Part shown: positions 16,024 through 26,868 of the stretch, piece by piece
How positions within the stretch are numbered: position 1 is the first letter of the stretch
Layout: every line of letters begins with the position of its first letter
DNA from: an uncultured Planctomycetota bacterium
GTDB lineage: Bacteria > Planctomycetota > Planctomycetia > Pirellulales > Thermoguttaceae
Length of the DNA stretch: 35,109 bases
Direction: 5' to 3'
NCBI GenBank assembly: GCA_902796885.1
Contig: CADBQY010000090.1
Location: 1 to 35,109 of the forward strand
Program-made: the position numbers and the translations under genes
The notes under the pieces: model-generated
Seen by the model: only the letters and a program-made list of their open reading frames with translations
Databases searched by the model: none
Told to the model about the DNA's origin: nothing

Positions 16024-16971
16024 ATGAACGAGTTCCGTTACGACGCGCTTTTGGTTCTCACCTACGGCGGTCCGGAATCTCCGGACGATGTGCCGCTCTA
16101 TCTCGAGCGGCTTTTCGCCGGGAAGAGTTCCTCTCTCCGGGCGCGGGAGCGTGGAAAGGAACGCTACGCGCTGATCGGCGGAAAAAGTCCGATCATGGGA
16201 CAGGCGCGTGATTTTGCCGCCGCGCTGCGCGCAGAATTCGCCCCCCTGCCGGTTTACCTGGGCTGTCTTTACGCCTCGCCTCTTCTCGAAGAGTCGCTGC
16301 GCGTCATCGCCGACGCGGGGCACCGTCGGGTGCTCGTACTGATCACTTCCCCTTTCGGGATCGAAGGGGTTCGGCTTCGATATACCGAAAGGCTCGAAAG
16401 CGCGGCGCACGCGGCGCCGAAGACCGAGTTTTTTTTAGCGCCGCCGTTTTACGCCCATCCGAAATGGGTTCGAGCCCAAGCCGATCGCGTTCTCTCCCTT
16501 CTGGCCGAAGAGACCCTCGAGTCTATCCGGTGGGAAAGGGAAGAGGTATCCGGCGCCTCCGTTCTCCTCTTTACCGCGCATTCGCTTCCCCTGACCGCCG
16601 CGGGCGGGTATCCCGACGAACTGCGGGAGTCCTGTCTGTCGATCGCCGCGGCGCTCGCTCCCCGCGCGATCCCCTGGTATCAAGTCTATCAGAGCCGGAG
16701 CGGACCGGCCGCGACGTGGCTCGGGCCGGACGCCGAGACTCTCGTTCGCGCGATTCCCGCGCGCCATCCCGGCGCGACCGGCTGTCTGGTCGTGCCGGTC
16801 GGCTTCTTCTTCGAGAATTTGGAGACGGTCGTCGACCTGGATCGCGATCTGGCCGCGGCCGCGGCAAAAGAGAACCTGACCTATCGGCGCGCCCCGGCGG
16901 TTTCGGACGCGCCGGAAATCCTCGAGATGGTTCGCGAGTTTCTCGCCGAGCGGCTTCCGCCCGTCGGATAG
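16024..16971 (+). CDS. hemH: Ferrochelatase
   Basis: This 315-aa enzyme inserts ferrous iron into a porphyrin at the end of heme synthesis. The N-terminal LLVLTYGGPESPDDV and GGKSPIMGQ are typical. His186 in LLFTAHSLPL is the conserved active-site histidine, and Glu267 in VGFFFENLETVVDLD the conserved acid. The latter segment resembles the coproporphyrin ferrochelatase (CpfC) pattern GFxxDHxExLYDLD more than the VCPGF pattern of protoporphyrin enzymes, so the substrate may be coproporphyrin III. It follows hslU by 7 nt with no clear ribosome binding site, which suggests coupling. No other heme gene is nearby. Confidence 0.92.
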   Translation: MNEFRYDALLVLTYGGPESPDDVPLYLERLFAGKSSSLRARERGKERYALIGGKSPIMGQARDFAAALRAEFAPLPVYLGCLYASPLLEESLRVIADAGHRRVLVLITSPFGIEGVRLRYTERLESAAHAAPKTEFFLAPPFYAHPKWVRAQADRVLSLLAEETLESIRWEREEVSGASVLLFTAHSLPLTAAGGYPDELRESCLSIAAALAPRAIPWYQVYQSRSGPAATWLGPDAETLVRAIPARHPGATGCLVVPVGFFFENLETVVDLDRDLAAAAAKENLTYRRAPAVSDAPEILEMVREFLAERLPPVG

Positions 16972-17020
16972 TTCTTCGTTTTTCCGTCGGAAACAAGCAA
17001 TACAACTAAAGAAGAGCTTT

Positions 17021-19219
<2,199 letters not shown>

Positions 19220-19249
19220 GAAGCGTTTTTCTTCGGGAGATCGCGGGAA

Positions 19250-19990
19250 TCAACGGTTCTCTTCCAGACGGGCGACGCCGAACGCGCTTCGAATATGGAA
19301 GTCGGGGACGGCGGTCTGGGGATGGACCCAGCTGATCCACTTGTAATTTTCGTCGGACGGCTTGTCGCTGACATATTCGCCGCGGAAACATCCCAGGCGC
19401 ATCTTTCCGTCGGAGGTGAGGACGTCCAGGTCGCGGAGCTCCCGCAACGAGAACTTTCCTTCGACCTCGTAGCCCGTCTCGGTCGTCCGGCCGAGGACTT
19501 CGAGACTGAGCGAATCCCACGCCGGATCGAAATGACGGTAGTAGCGGGTCTCGTAGTCGAGGACGCGTCCCAGCGGGTCGATCTCGAAGAAGTAGTACGG
19601 CGCGGTCGAGTCTTCGGGACTCAATCCGAACTCGACCCGGTCTTCATCGGCGATATCCATCTCTTCGTTGATGACGCGCCGGCATACCACGTCGTCGTCT
19701 TCGACCGTGTAGAGGAAATAGAGGTCGGTGCCGTTGTGGAAGAGACGCAGTTCGGTCTTCGGCGGCTCTTCGCTATTCCAATAGTAGCGGAACTCGGTGA
19801 GGGGGGGAATCTGTTTCCAGACGTCTTCGAGTGCGCGTGCGTCGATCTCGGCACTGCAATCGACATAAGGGATCACCAGCGGATTGCGCGCGGTCGCCTC
19901 GGCGGTCAGAACCTGGGCTCGGGCCGGAGCGGCGGCCGCGAACAGTGCGAGAAGAGCGGGAATCAAGATCGTTCGAAGTTTCTGTTTCAT
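19250..19990 (-). CDS. Secreted CBM9-like (DOMON-type) carbohydrate-binding protein
   Basis: This 246-aa protein has a Sec signal peptide (MKQKLRTILIPALLALFAAA, cleavage probably after APARA at residue 25). The mature part resembles the family 9 carbohydrate-binding-like domain fused to xylanases and found alone in planctomycetes. Relevant segments are the start VIPYVDCSAEIDARALEDVWKQ, TELRLFHNGTDLYFLYTVEDDD, EEMDIADEDRVEFGLSPED and FSLRELRDL. No enzymatic domain is attached. It should be periplasmic or extracellular and bind a sugar chain. A terminator lies between uxaC and this gene. A good ribosome binding site (AAGGAAA) precedes the ATG. Confidence 0.75.
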   Translation of the reverse strand: MKQKLRTILIPALLALFAAAAPARAQVLTAEATARNPLVIPYVDCSAEIDARALEDVWKQIPPLTEFRYYWNSEEPPKTELRLFHNGTDLYFLYTVEDDDVVCRRVINEEMDIADEDRVEFGLSPEDSTAPYYFFEIDPLGRVLDYETRYYRHFDPAWDSLSLEVLGRTTETGYEVEGKFSLRELRDLDVLTSDGKMRLGCFRGEYVSDKPSDENYKWISWVHPQTAVPDFHIRSAFGVARLEENR

Positions 19991-20044
19991 CGTTTTTCCT
20001 TTCCGTTCGGCGGCGTTTTTTTGTCGGAGGCCTCAAAGCATACG

Positions 20045-20072
20045 AAAAACCGGGCCGCGCGACCGCGGCCGG
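20045..20072 (-). terminator. Intrinsic terminator after uxaC
   Basis: On the minus strand GGCCGCG (20070-20064), a 4-nt loop and CGCGGCC (20059-20053) form a 7-bp stem. It is extended by CC/GG past a one-base bulge. Five Ts (20049-20045) follow shortly after. It starts a few nt after the uxaC stop codon. Confidence 0.65.
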
Positions 20073-20075
20073 GGG

Positions 20076-21506
20076 TCAGAACGCGAAATAATCGCGGGCG
20101 TTGTTGTAGCAGATGTCGCGAACAATCGCGCCGATCGCATCAAGGTCGTTCGGAATGAATCCGCTTTGGATATCTTCGCCCAGAGTTTGACAGAGGATCC
20201 TCCGGAAATATTCGTGCCGCGTGTACGAGAGGAACGAACGGCTGTCGGTCAGCATCCCGACGAACCGCGCCAAAAGACCGGTCATCGAAAGAATCTCGAT
20301 CTGCTCGCGGATCCCCCGGTACTGATCGAGGAACCACCAGCCGCTGCCGTATTGCATCTTTCCCGGGACGCTGCCGTCGTTGAAGTTGGCGGCCATCGCC
20401 GCCAGGGCGTAGCCGGAGGCGGGATTCAGATTGTAGACGATCGTCTTGGGGAGCGCGTCGGCCCGTTCCAACGAGTCGAGGAAAGCGGAAAGGGCGCGCA
20501 TATATTCCCCGTCGGCCATCGAATCGGCGCCGGCGTCCCGTCCGACGCGGCGAAGGAGACGGGTCGAGTTGTTCCGCAGCGCGCCGAGGTGCATCTGCAT
20601 GCACCAGCCCTTTTCGGCGTAGCGGCGGGTCGTCTCGAAGAGTATCGCCGATTCGAGGGCGACGATTTCGTTTTCGGAGAGGGGTTCGCCGGCCAGTACC
20701 TTTTTGAAGGCGTTTTCGGGGTCCGCGTTCGGCGTGCGCGAATAGCGGAACGTTTCGAATCCGTGGTCGGCCAGGCGGCAGCCGACGGCGTGGAAACGCT
20801 CCTGCCGCGAGGCGAGCGCGTCCAGAAGATCGGCGAGCGACTTGATCGGCGTCTTGACGGCGTTCGAAAGACGGTCGACGGACTCGCGGCAGCGCGAAAC
20901 GCCTTCCGGACTTTCGCAGTCGCTCGGCATAACGCCGTCGGGCCGAAAGGTCGGAAGGACGCGGATCGGAAAGGCGCCGCTCGCGTATTCGGCCGCGAGT
21001 TTTTCGTGGTCGGCCAGGTCCGAGGCCGGGTCGTCGGTCGTGCAGACCACCCGGACGTTCATCTGCTTCATGATTCCGCGCGCCGAAAATTCCGGCCGGG
21101 CCAGGAGACGGTTGCATTCCTTCCAAATTTCGGGCGCGGTTTCGGGGGAGAGGAGTTCCTCGGTGATTCCGAACGGACGGCGCAACTCGAGCGCGGTCCA
21201 GTGATAGAGCGGATTGCGGACGGTCTGCGGCGCGGTTTGAGCCCAGCGGAGAAACTTGTCGTAGTCCGAGGCGCCGCCGGTGATATACTCCTCGTCGATC
21301 CCCGCCGCGCGCATGGCGCGCCATTTGTAGTGGTCGCCGGCGAGCCAGATCTGCGTCAGGTTCTCAAACCGTCGGTCTTCGGCGATTTCGCGTACCGGCA
21401 GATGACAGTGGTAGTCGATGATCGGCATCGCGTCGGCGTATTCATGAAAAAGGCGCCGGGCCGGTTCGGTGGTCAGGAGGAAATCGTCGTGGATAAAGGG
21501 GGGCAT
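20076..21506 (-). CDS. uxaC: Glucuronate (uronate) isomerase
   Basis: This 476-aa member of the amidohydrolase superfamily interconverts D-glucuronate/D-fructuronate and D-galacturonate/D-tagaturonate. The motif MPIIDYHCHLPVREIAEDRRF places the HxH pair at H33 and H35. WLAGDHYKWRAMRAAGI, FGIxxxLxxETAPEIW and the C-terminal TDSRSFLSYTRHEYFRRILC are standard UxaC signatures. The ATG is one base after the glycosyltransferase stop (TAA A ATG), so translation is probably coupled. The other hexuronate pathway genes (uxaAB, uxuAB, kdgKA) are not in the window. It ends in a terminator. Confidence 0.95.
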   Translation of the reverse strand: MPPFIHDDFLLTTEPARRLFHEYADAMPIIDYHCHLPVREIAEDRRFENLTQIWLAGDHYKWRAMRAAGIDEEYITGGASDYDKFLRWAQTAPQTVRNPLYHWTALELRRPFGITEELLSPETAPEIWKECNRLLARPEFSARGIMKQMNVRVVCTTDDPASDLADHEKLAAEYASGAFPIRVLPTFRPDGVMPSDCESPEGVSRCRESVDRLSNAVKTPIKSLADLLDALASRQERFHAVGCRLADHGFETFRYSRTPNADPENAFKKVLAGEPLSENEIVALESAILFETTRRYAEKGWCMQMHLGALRNNSTRLLRRVGRDAGADSMADGEYMRALSAFLDSLERADALPKTIVYNLNPASGYALAAMAANFNDGSVPGKMQYGSGWWFLDQYRGIREQIEILSMTGLLARFVGMLTDSRSFLSYTRHEYFRRILCQTLGEDIQSGFIPNDLDAIGAIVRDICYNNARDYFAF

Positions 21507-21507
21507 T

Positions 21508-22491
21508 TTATTTTCTCTCGGATTCGGTGGGGGAAGGACGACCGACCGACTCTTTGATCGAGTAGTCGGAAGTTTTGCTTTTACGGTACGAAAGGAACAG
21601 CTCGGCGATAAAGCCGATCGACAGGAGCTGGCCGCCCAGAAGCATCAGCGCCGCCGAGTAGATCACCGCCGGGCGGCCCGAGAGGTTGTATAACTCGCCG
21701 CCGCACGGCAGACGCGAAAAGCCCCAGCGGACCGCCAGATACGCCAAAATGACCGCGCCGAGCGAAAAGAGGAGAAGCCCCACCGTTCCGAAAAGGTGCA
21801 GGGGGCGTTTCCCGTAGCCGGTGACGAATTTGACCGACAGAAGATCGAGAAACCCCTTGACGAAACGGTTGAACCCGTATTTCGAACGGCCGAACCGGCG
21901 GGCGCGGTGCGCGATCACCTTTTCGCCGACCCTGTAGCCGCGCGCGGCGGCCAGACTCGGGACGAAACGGTGCAGTTCGCCGTAGAGGGAGATCTCGTCG
22001 AAAATTTCACGGTTGTAACACTTCATTCCGCAGTTGTGGTCGTGAAGCGCCACGCCGGTCATTCGGCTGACCATGAAGTTGAAGACGCGGCTCGGAATGA
22101 CCTTGTGCCACGGGTCGTGCCGGAGTTTCTTCCAACCGCTGATCACGTCGAGGCCGGTTCGGCGTTTCATTTCCAGAAAATCGGGAATCTCGGCCGGATC
22201 GTCCTGCAGGTCGGCGTCCATCGAAAAGAGGGTCTTTCCGCGCGAGGCCTGAAACCCCGCTTCGAGCGCCGCCGCCTTGCCGAAGTTCCGGCGGAACCGG
22301 ATTCCGCGGACACGGGGGTCGGCTTCGGCCAGACGGGCGATCACGTTCCAGCTGCCGTCGGTCGAACCGTCGTCGACGAAAATAATCTCCGATTCCGATT
22401 CGGCCAGCGGCGCGACCGCGGCCAGCTGGCGGTGGAGTTCTTCCAGCGATTCTTCTTCGTTGAAAACGGGGATAACAACCGAAATATCCAT
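21508..22491 (-). CDS. GT2 glycosyltransferase with two C-terminal membrane helices (polyprenyl-phosphate sugar transferase type)
   Basis: This 327-aa protein belongs to the DPM1/GtrB/ArnC group. The nucleotide-sugar site starts SVVIPVFNEEESL, with FVDDGSTDGS next and MDADLQDDP (Asp92-Asp94 as the DxD metal site). HDHNCGMKCYNREIF and RFGRSKYGFNRF follow. Membrane helices are at about 231-254 and 275-299. Such enzymes make polyprenyl-phosphate-linked sugars on the cytoplasmic face for export and glycan assembly. The ribosome binding site AAAGGAT lies 6 nt before the ATG. It follows the kinase gene by 22 nt. Donor and acceptor cannot be told from sequence alone. Confidence 0.9.
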   Translation of the reverse strand: MDISVVIPVFNEEESLEELHRQLAAVAPLAESESEIIFVDDGSTDGSWNVIARLAEADPRVRGIRFRRNFGKAAALEAGFQASRGKTLFSMDADLQDDPAEIPDFLEMKRRTGLDVISGWKKLRHDPWHKVIPSRVFNFMVSRMTGVALHDHNCGMKCYNREIFDEISLYGELHRFVPSLAAARGYRVGEKVIAHRARRFGRSKYGFNRFVKGFLDLLSVKFVTGYGKRPLHLFGTVGLLLFSLGAVILAYLAVRWGFSRLPCGGELYNLSGRPAVIYSAALMLLGGQLLSIGFIAELFLSYRKSKTSDYSIKESVGRPSPTESERK

Positions 22492-22513
22492 AGGGTATCC
22501 TTTGGGCGAATGG

Positions 22514-24301
22514 TTATTCCTGGACAGGCTCTTTTTCGATGAAGGGGAGGTCCATGAGGAACCGCGCCCCTTTTTCCGGCGATTCGGAGATGGTCAGCCG
22601 CCCGTTATGTTCCTGGGTGATCTTCTGCGCGACCGAAAGCCCCAGACCCGTTCCGCCGCTTTTATTGACCGAATAGAAGGGGCGGAAAATGTCGGCGCGC
22701 TTTTCGACGGGAATCCCCGGTCCGTTGTCGTCGACGATGATCCGAACGGTTTTTTCGTCGGGACGCCACGTCGAGGTCATTCGAACCATTCCGCGGGGGG
22801 GCGCCTGATTTGTACGGGTGATTTCGAGGTTTTCGGGGAGCGCCCGCGCGTTTCGGATCGCGTCGATCGCGTTCGAGACGATATTCATCAGTGCTCGGTG
22901 AATCTGCTCGCCGTCGAAGAAAAATTTCGGGATCGTCTTGTCGGGAACCGTGACGAGTTTGATTTCGAAGTCGGCCGCGCGCGACTCGAGGAGTTCCTGC
23001 ACGTCCTGCAGAATCTCGTTAATATTCCCCAGGGTGAAGATCGGCTGACGCTCTTTGCTGAACGAGAGCATATCGAGGATCAGGTCCGAGACGCGCCCCT
23101 GGTTCTTTTCGACGATCCCCCACCCCTTTTGGACCATCTCGCGGTTGTCGGTCGAAAGTCCTTTTTGGATGAGGTAGCTTCCCCCTTCGATCCCTTGGAG
23201 AATATTTTTGATATGGTGCGAAAGAACCGCGACCGTTTGACCGACCGCCGCCAGACGTTCCGACTGGAGCATCGCCGAGTAATACTGCGTGTCTTCGAGC
23301 GCCATCGCCACCTGATGCGCGATGGCGAACATCAGCTTGATATGTTCGCGCGTTAAATAGCGTTCTTTTCTCGGCGCGGGCGAGGGGAAGTCTTCTCCCG
23401 GCGGGATACGCGTTTCGTCGGCCGTGTCGCCCGGGACGGGATCCGCCGCGGCGGGCATTTCCGCGTCCGTCGGTTCGACGACGTCAACGTAGAGGACGCC
23501 GACCAGACCGTAGCGGCCGATCATCGGCACGCAGATCGCCTCGCGCGCTCCCTGCGAGGCGAGCTCCTGCAGCAGCCGCGGGTTGGTCGTGTCGGTCGTC
23601 GAGACGAAATCTTTGTTGGAGACGACGTAGTTGATGATCGACGAACGGATCACCATCTGCGTATCGACCCCCTGTTTCCGTTTCACCGCTTTGGGGGTCA
23701 GTTTGCGGGTTGCCTGGTCGTAGAGGATGAAACAGCCGCGGTCGATCTGAATCCAGTCGAAGATTCTTTCCATGATCTGGTTCAGGAGCCGGTCGATATC
23801 GAAGGTCTGGCTGATGGTGTAGATGGTGCGGTAAATCAGGTTCAGATGATCCCGCTCGTTTTCGCTCCACGGCTGCCTGGCGTTTTCGGCCTCGCCCGCC
23901 GAACGGGGGGCGAAGACTTCCGGGGAGTCGGCGTTTTTACGTGCCGTGCGGTCGGCGTCGTCCTCGGAGGAGTCGAGAAGATTGACCGAGCCGGGACGGC
24001 GCGATTCGGAATCGGCGGTCGACGTGAACCGCAGAACCGTTCCGCCTAGCTGAATCTGGTCCCCCAGAACGATCCGCTGACTGGAAACCTTGCGACCGTT
24101 GACATACAGACCGTTCGAGCTGTTCAGGTCGGTGATCTGCCACCCTTTTCCCTCATGGCGCAGTTCGGCGTGACGGCGCGAGATTTCGTCGTCCAGAATG
24201 CGGATATCGCACTTCTGCCCGCGCCCGATCGTGATCACCCGGTCTTGAAGGTCGAATCGGGTGCCGCTGTTTTTACCGTGTACGACTAAAAGAAAATCCA
24301 C
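22514..24301 (-). CDS. FHA-GAF sensor histidine kinase (soluble)
   Basis: This 595-aa protein starts at GTG 24301, with GAGGA upstream. It has no membrane segment. An FHA domain at about 22-95 (IGRGQKCDI, SRRHAEL, DLNSSNGLYVNG) would bind phosphothreonine. A linker leads to a GAF domain at about 165-335, interrupted by an acidic/Pro-rich insert at 275-310. The dimerisation/phosphoacceptor helix has LSHHIKNILQG with His362. The ATPase domain has NIVSNAIDAI (N box), DDNGPGIP (525-531) and GGTGLGLSV (549-557). The residue after the phospho-His is His instead of the usual Glu. No response regulator is adjacent, so it is an orphan kinase linking Ser/Thr kinase signals to His-Asp signalling. Confidence 0.9.
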   Translation of the reverse strand: MDFLLVVHGKNSGTRFDLQDRVITIGRGQKCDIRILDDEISRRHAELRHEGKGWQITDLNSSNGLYVNGRKVSSQRIVLGDQIQLGGTVLRFTSTADSESRRPGSVNLLDSSEDDADRTARKNADSPEVFAPRSAGEAENARQPWSENERDHLNLIYRTIYTISQTFDIDRLLNQIMERIFDWIQIDRGCFILYDQATRKLTPKAVKRKQGVDTQMVIRSSIINYVVSNKDFVSTTDTTNPRLLQELASQGAREAICVPMIGRYGLVGVLYVDVVEPTDAEMPAAADPVPGDTADETRIPPGEDFPSPAPRKERYLTREHIKLMFAIAHQVAMALEDTQYYSAMLQSERLAAVGQTVAVLSHHIKNILQGIEGGSYLIQKGLSTDNREMVQKGWGIVEKNQGRVSDLILDMLSFSKERQPIFTLGNINEILQDVQELLESRAADFEIKLVTVPDKTIPKFFFDGEQIHRALMNIVSNAIDAIRNARALPENLEITRTNQAPPRGMVRMTSTWRPDEKTVRIIVDDNGPGIPVEKRADIFRPFYSVNKSGGTGLGLSVAQKITQEHNGRLTISESPEKGARFLMDLPFIEKEPVQE

Positions 24302-24316
24302 CCCGGCGTCCTCGAT

Positions 24317-25207
24317 CTATTTTGTTAATTCTTCGTATTTGGCCATGTCCCGATCGTAATCTTCTTCACGGTCGAGCTGGATTGCCGTTGCGGCACGGTC
24401 GAACCAGAGCTGCGGATCGTTCGGCTGCAGTTCGATCGCGCGCGAATAGTCGTCGAACGCCTCTTCCCATTGACCGAGCGCCTTGTGTCCTTCGGCGCGG
24501 AATTTGAACCCGCCGAAGTAATTCGGGTTTTTGGCGATCGCGCTGTTGAAATCCTCCATCGCCCGGTCCAAGTCGCCGAGTTCGGCGGTGATCTTGCCGC
24601 GCGACGCCAGAAAGAGCGCGTTCTCGCCGTCCAATTCCACGCAGCGGTTCAGGTCTTCGAGCGCTTCGGCGGTATCCCCCGATCTCCGCCGGACCGCGCT
24701 GCGGTTGTAGTAGATAAGGGGGTTTTCCGGCTCGGCTTCAAGCGCGGTGTTGAAATCGGCCAGCGCCGCGTCGAAGTCCCCCAGGTTCGAAAGGGCGAAC
24801 CCTCGGTTATTGAGTAAGTTGACGTCGTTCGGCTCGATCGAAAGCGCTCGCGAAAAGTCTTCGGCGGCTTCGACATAGCGGCCCAGTCCGAGATTCGCCT
24901 CGCCCCGCCCTTTGCGCGCCTCGTTATTCTCGGGTTGAAAGGTGAGGACGCGGTCGAAATCCCCCGCGGCTTCCGCGAAGCGGGAGAGTTTCAAGTAGCA
25001 GATTCCCCGGAGCATCAAGACGGAAACCTGGCCGGGACGCTTTTCTTCGGCGAGGGTGAAGAACGCCGCCGCGTCGTCCCAGCGCTCCTGCCGAAACGCG
25101 TCGACGCCGTTTTGCATATCGCGCGCGGCTTGGCGCCGGACGCATCCGAAGAGAAGGACCGTCTGTAAAAGAAGGACGAAGATCAAAACGCGTTTGTATT
25201 TCATCAT
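24317..25207 (-). CDS. TPR-repeat lipoprotein
   Basis: This 296-aa protein is set to start at 25207 (MMKYKRVLIF; a second ATG is adjacent). It has a lipoprotein signal peptide ending LLFGC with Cys22 as the lipidated residue. An in-frame ATG at 25285 would put 26 charged residues before the signal and overlap trkA. The rest is about seven to eight tetratricopeptide repeats of 34 residues, with typical Gly/Ala and Ala-Pro positions (for example FAEAAGDFDRVLTFQPENNE). It is probably anchored in a membrane facing the periplasm, as a scaffold for protein contacts. It is 15 nt upstream of the histidine kinase gene and probably shares its transcript. Confidence 0.85.
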   Translation of the reverse strand: MMKYKRVLIFVLLLQTVLLFGCVRRQAARDMQNGVDAFRQERWDDAAAFFTLAEEKRPGQVSVLMLRGICYLKLSRFAEAAGDFDRVLTFQPENNEARKGRGEANLGLGRYVEAAEDFSRALSIEPNDVNLLNNRGFALSNLGDFDAALADFNTALEAEPENPLIYYNRSAVRRRSGDTAEALEDLNRCVELDGENALFLASRGKITAELGDLDRAMEDFNSAIAKNPNYFGGFKFRAEGHKALGQWEEAFDDYSRAIELQPNDPQLWFDRAATAIQLDREEDYDRDMAKYEELTK

Positions 25208-25235
25208 GCTCACTTTTCTTTGTTCGGTCGGTTTG

Positions 25236-25263
25236 ACGGCCGGACCGCGAAAACGCCGGCCGT
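25236..25263 (-). other. Intercistronic hairpin trkA-TPR gene
   Basis: A perfect 8-bp inverted repeat (ACGGCCGG / CCGGCCGT) with a 12-nt loop lies between the trkA stop (25282) and the TPR lipoprotein start. No U-tract follows, so termination would be partial at best. Confidence 0.45.
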
Positions 25264-25281
25264 GCCGTTCGGGCGCAAAGT

Positions 25282-26631
25282 TCACTTCTTCGGGGCGGTA
25301 AAGAACCCGACCAGCCGCTCCTCGTCGTTTTTATGAACGAGCGCCACGGCGGTGTCCCCCGGCTGAAGACGAAAGTCTGCGTCGGGAAGCATCAAGGCCG
25401 CATCGCGGACGACGGAGGCCAAGACGGAGTGAGGGGGGAACCCGCACTCTTTCAGCGGCGCCTTAGTGACCGGCGAGTCTTCCTGCACCGAGAGTTCGAG
25501 TACTTCGATATTGTAGCCGAGCAGGTCGGTGTTGACGAAAGTGAGGGCTCCGGAATGAAGAAGCCCTTCGACCTGACGGCGAACCATTTCGTGCGGACTG
25601 ACGGTGGCGTGAATCCCGAGCTTTTCGACCAGCCCACCGTAGTCGGTGTTGTGTACCACGGCGATGACCTTGCCGGCGCCGAGCGCCAGTGCCTCGATAC
25701 AGCACATAATGTTCGTTTCGTCGTCTTTGGTGGCGCCGATGAAATAGTCGCACTCCGCCGCCCGCGCTTCGGCCAGAATATTCCTCCGGCGCGCGTCGCC
25801 GTAGAGAACCGTCGCCTCGGGAACCTTCTCGCTGAGAAAATGACCGTGCTCTTTGTTTTGTTCGATCAGGCTGACGCTGTTTCCCCGTTTGACGAGGACG
25901 CTGGCCAGATAGAGCGCCACCTCGCCCGCGCCGGCGATCAGGATGCTCTGTTTTTTGAGCGGATCGATATTGAAGAGCTTCTTCACCCCTTCGATGGCGT
26001 GGGTCTCTCCCAGGAGACTGACCCGGTCTCCCGGGTTGATGGTGTCGTTTGCGGACGCGATCGTGACGTGTCCGTCCCGCCGGATGGAGCCGATCCGAAC
26101 CGTGCCGGGGAGCTTGAGTTGATGGAGCGGAACTCCCGTCGCCTTCGATTCCCGCAAGACGACGAACTCCTGCATTTCGATATTTCCCTGGGCGAAGCGT
26201 TCGACGATCATCGATTCGGGATCGCGGATCCGCCGGACGATTTCCATGGCGGTCAGGTACTCGATCCCCAGAAGGGCGTCGACGCGGAAATGTTTCCGGT
26301 AATTGAACTCCGTCTGGGCGCGGAAGGTGTCGGCGTAGACGCGCGCGGCGACCCGTTTGGCCCCCATCCCCTTGACGATGGTCGAAATGACCAGGTTGAC
26401 CTCGCTGTTGTTGGTTAGCGCCAGACAGAGATCCTGGGCGCCGGCGGCGGCCTCGGTCAGCGTTTTGACCGACGAGGCGTTTCCGGTAATCCCGCGAATG
26501 TCGAGACTCCCCTGCAGCTGTTCGATGACGTCGGGGTCGTGGTCGACGACCGTGACCTTGTTATGCGCTTTACAGAGGAATTCGGCGACCGTCGATCCGA
26601 CGGTGCCTCCTCCCAAAATCAGCACGTTCAT
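25282..26631 (-). CDS. trkA: Trk potassium uptake regulatory subunit TrkA
   Basis: This 449-aa cytoplasmic protein has two tandem RCK modules. The first begins MNVLILGGGTVGSTVAEFL (GGGTVG at 7-12) with VVDHDPDVIEQL, the acidic end of beta-2 for NAD(H). A TrkA-C domain follows, then a second Rossmann repeat ILIAGAGEVALYLASVL with LIEQNKEH, and a final TrkA-C domain. It gates a TrkH/TrkG-type potassium channel, which is not in this window. The start is placed at ATG 26631. An in-frame upstream start adds 20 residues that do not fit the Rossmann beginning and overlaps the neighbouring gene. Confidence 0.93.
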   Translation of the reverse strand: MNVLILGGGTVGSTVAEFLCKAHNKVTVVDHDPDVIEQLQGSLDIRGITGNASSVKTLTEAAAGAQDLCLALTNNSEVNLVISTIVKGMGAKRVAARVYADTFRAQTEFNYRKHFRVDALLGIEYLTAMEIVRRIRDPESMIVERFAQGNIEMQEFVVLRESKATGVPLHQLKLPGTVRIGSIRRDGHVTIASANDTINPGDRVSLLGETHAIEGVKKLFNIDPLKKQSILIAGAGEVALYLASVLVKRGNSVSLIEQNKEHGHFLSEKVPEATVLYGDARRRNILAEARAAECDYFIGATKDDETNIMCCIEALALGAGKVIAVVHNTDYGGLVEKLGIHATVSPHEMVRRQVEGLLHSGALTFVNTDLLGYNIEVLELSVQEDSPVTKAPLKECGFPPHSVLASVVRDAALMLPDADFRLQPGDTAVALVHKNDEERLVGFFTAPKK

Positions 26632-26665
26632 GATGGATTCCCAATAACCAGGATAACGAATTCTT

Positions 26666-26854
26666 TTAGGACGCCAGCCAGAGCGCCGCAAAGATGACGC
26701 CCAGAAAGACCAGTGTCCAAAAAGCCACCCGTCCCGCGTGTCGTCCGATCAGCGGCAGGTCTTCGTGGCGGGTGGCCGCGTAGACCAGGGCGAAGGCGAC
26801 CGACAGCGGGATCAAAAGCCAAAGGGGTGCAAATGTGAAATACGCGAACAACAT
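26666..26854 (-). CDS. Small two-helix membrane protein (62 aa)
   Basis: The protein reads MLFAYFTFAPLWLLIPLSVA and is followed by a short polar loop (ATRHEDLPLIGRHAGR). A second hydrophobic helix (VAFWTLVFLGVIFAALWLA) completes it, so it should be an inner-membrane hairpin. It fits between serS (14 nt upstream) and trkA (34 nt downstream) on the same strand. The ribosome binding site is weak. I recognise no family. The location next to trkA suggests, without proof, a link to ion transport. The two clean hydrophobic segments and tight packing argue that it is a real gene. Confidence 0.7.
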   Translation of the reverse strand: MLFAYFTFAPLWLLIPLSVAFALVYAATRHEDLPLIGRHAGRVAFWTLVFLGVIFAALWLAS

Positions 26855-26868
26855 ATCGAATTGCCGGT

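Noticed and set aside
16972..17020. Bidirectional terminator between hemH and recG
   Set aside because: Only a 5-bp TTTCC/GGAAA stem without adjoining T-runs is present, too weak to call.
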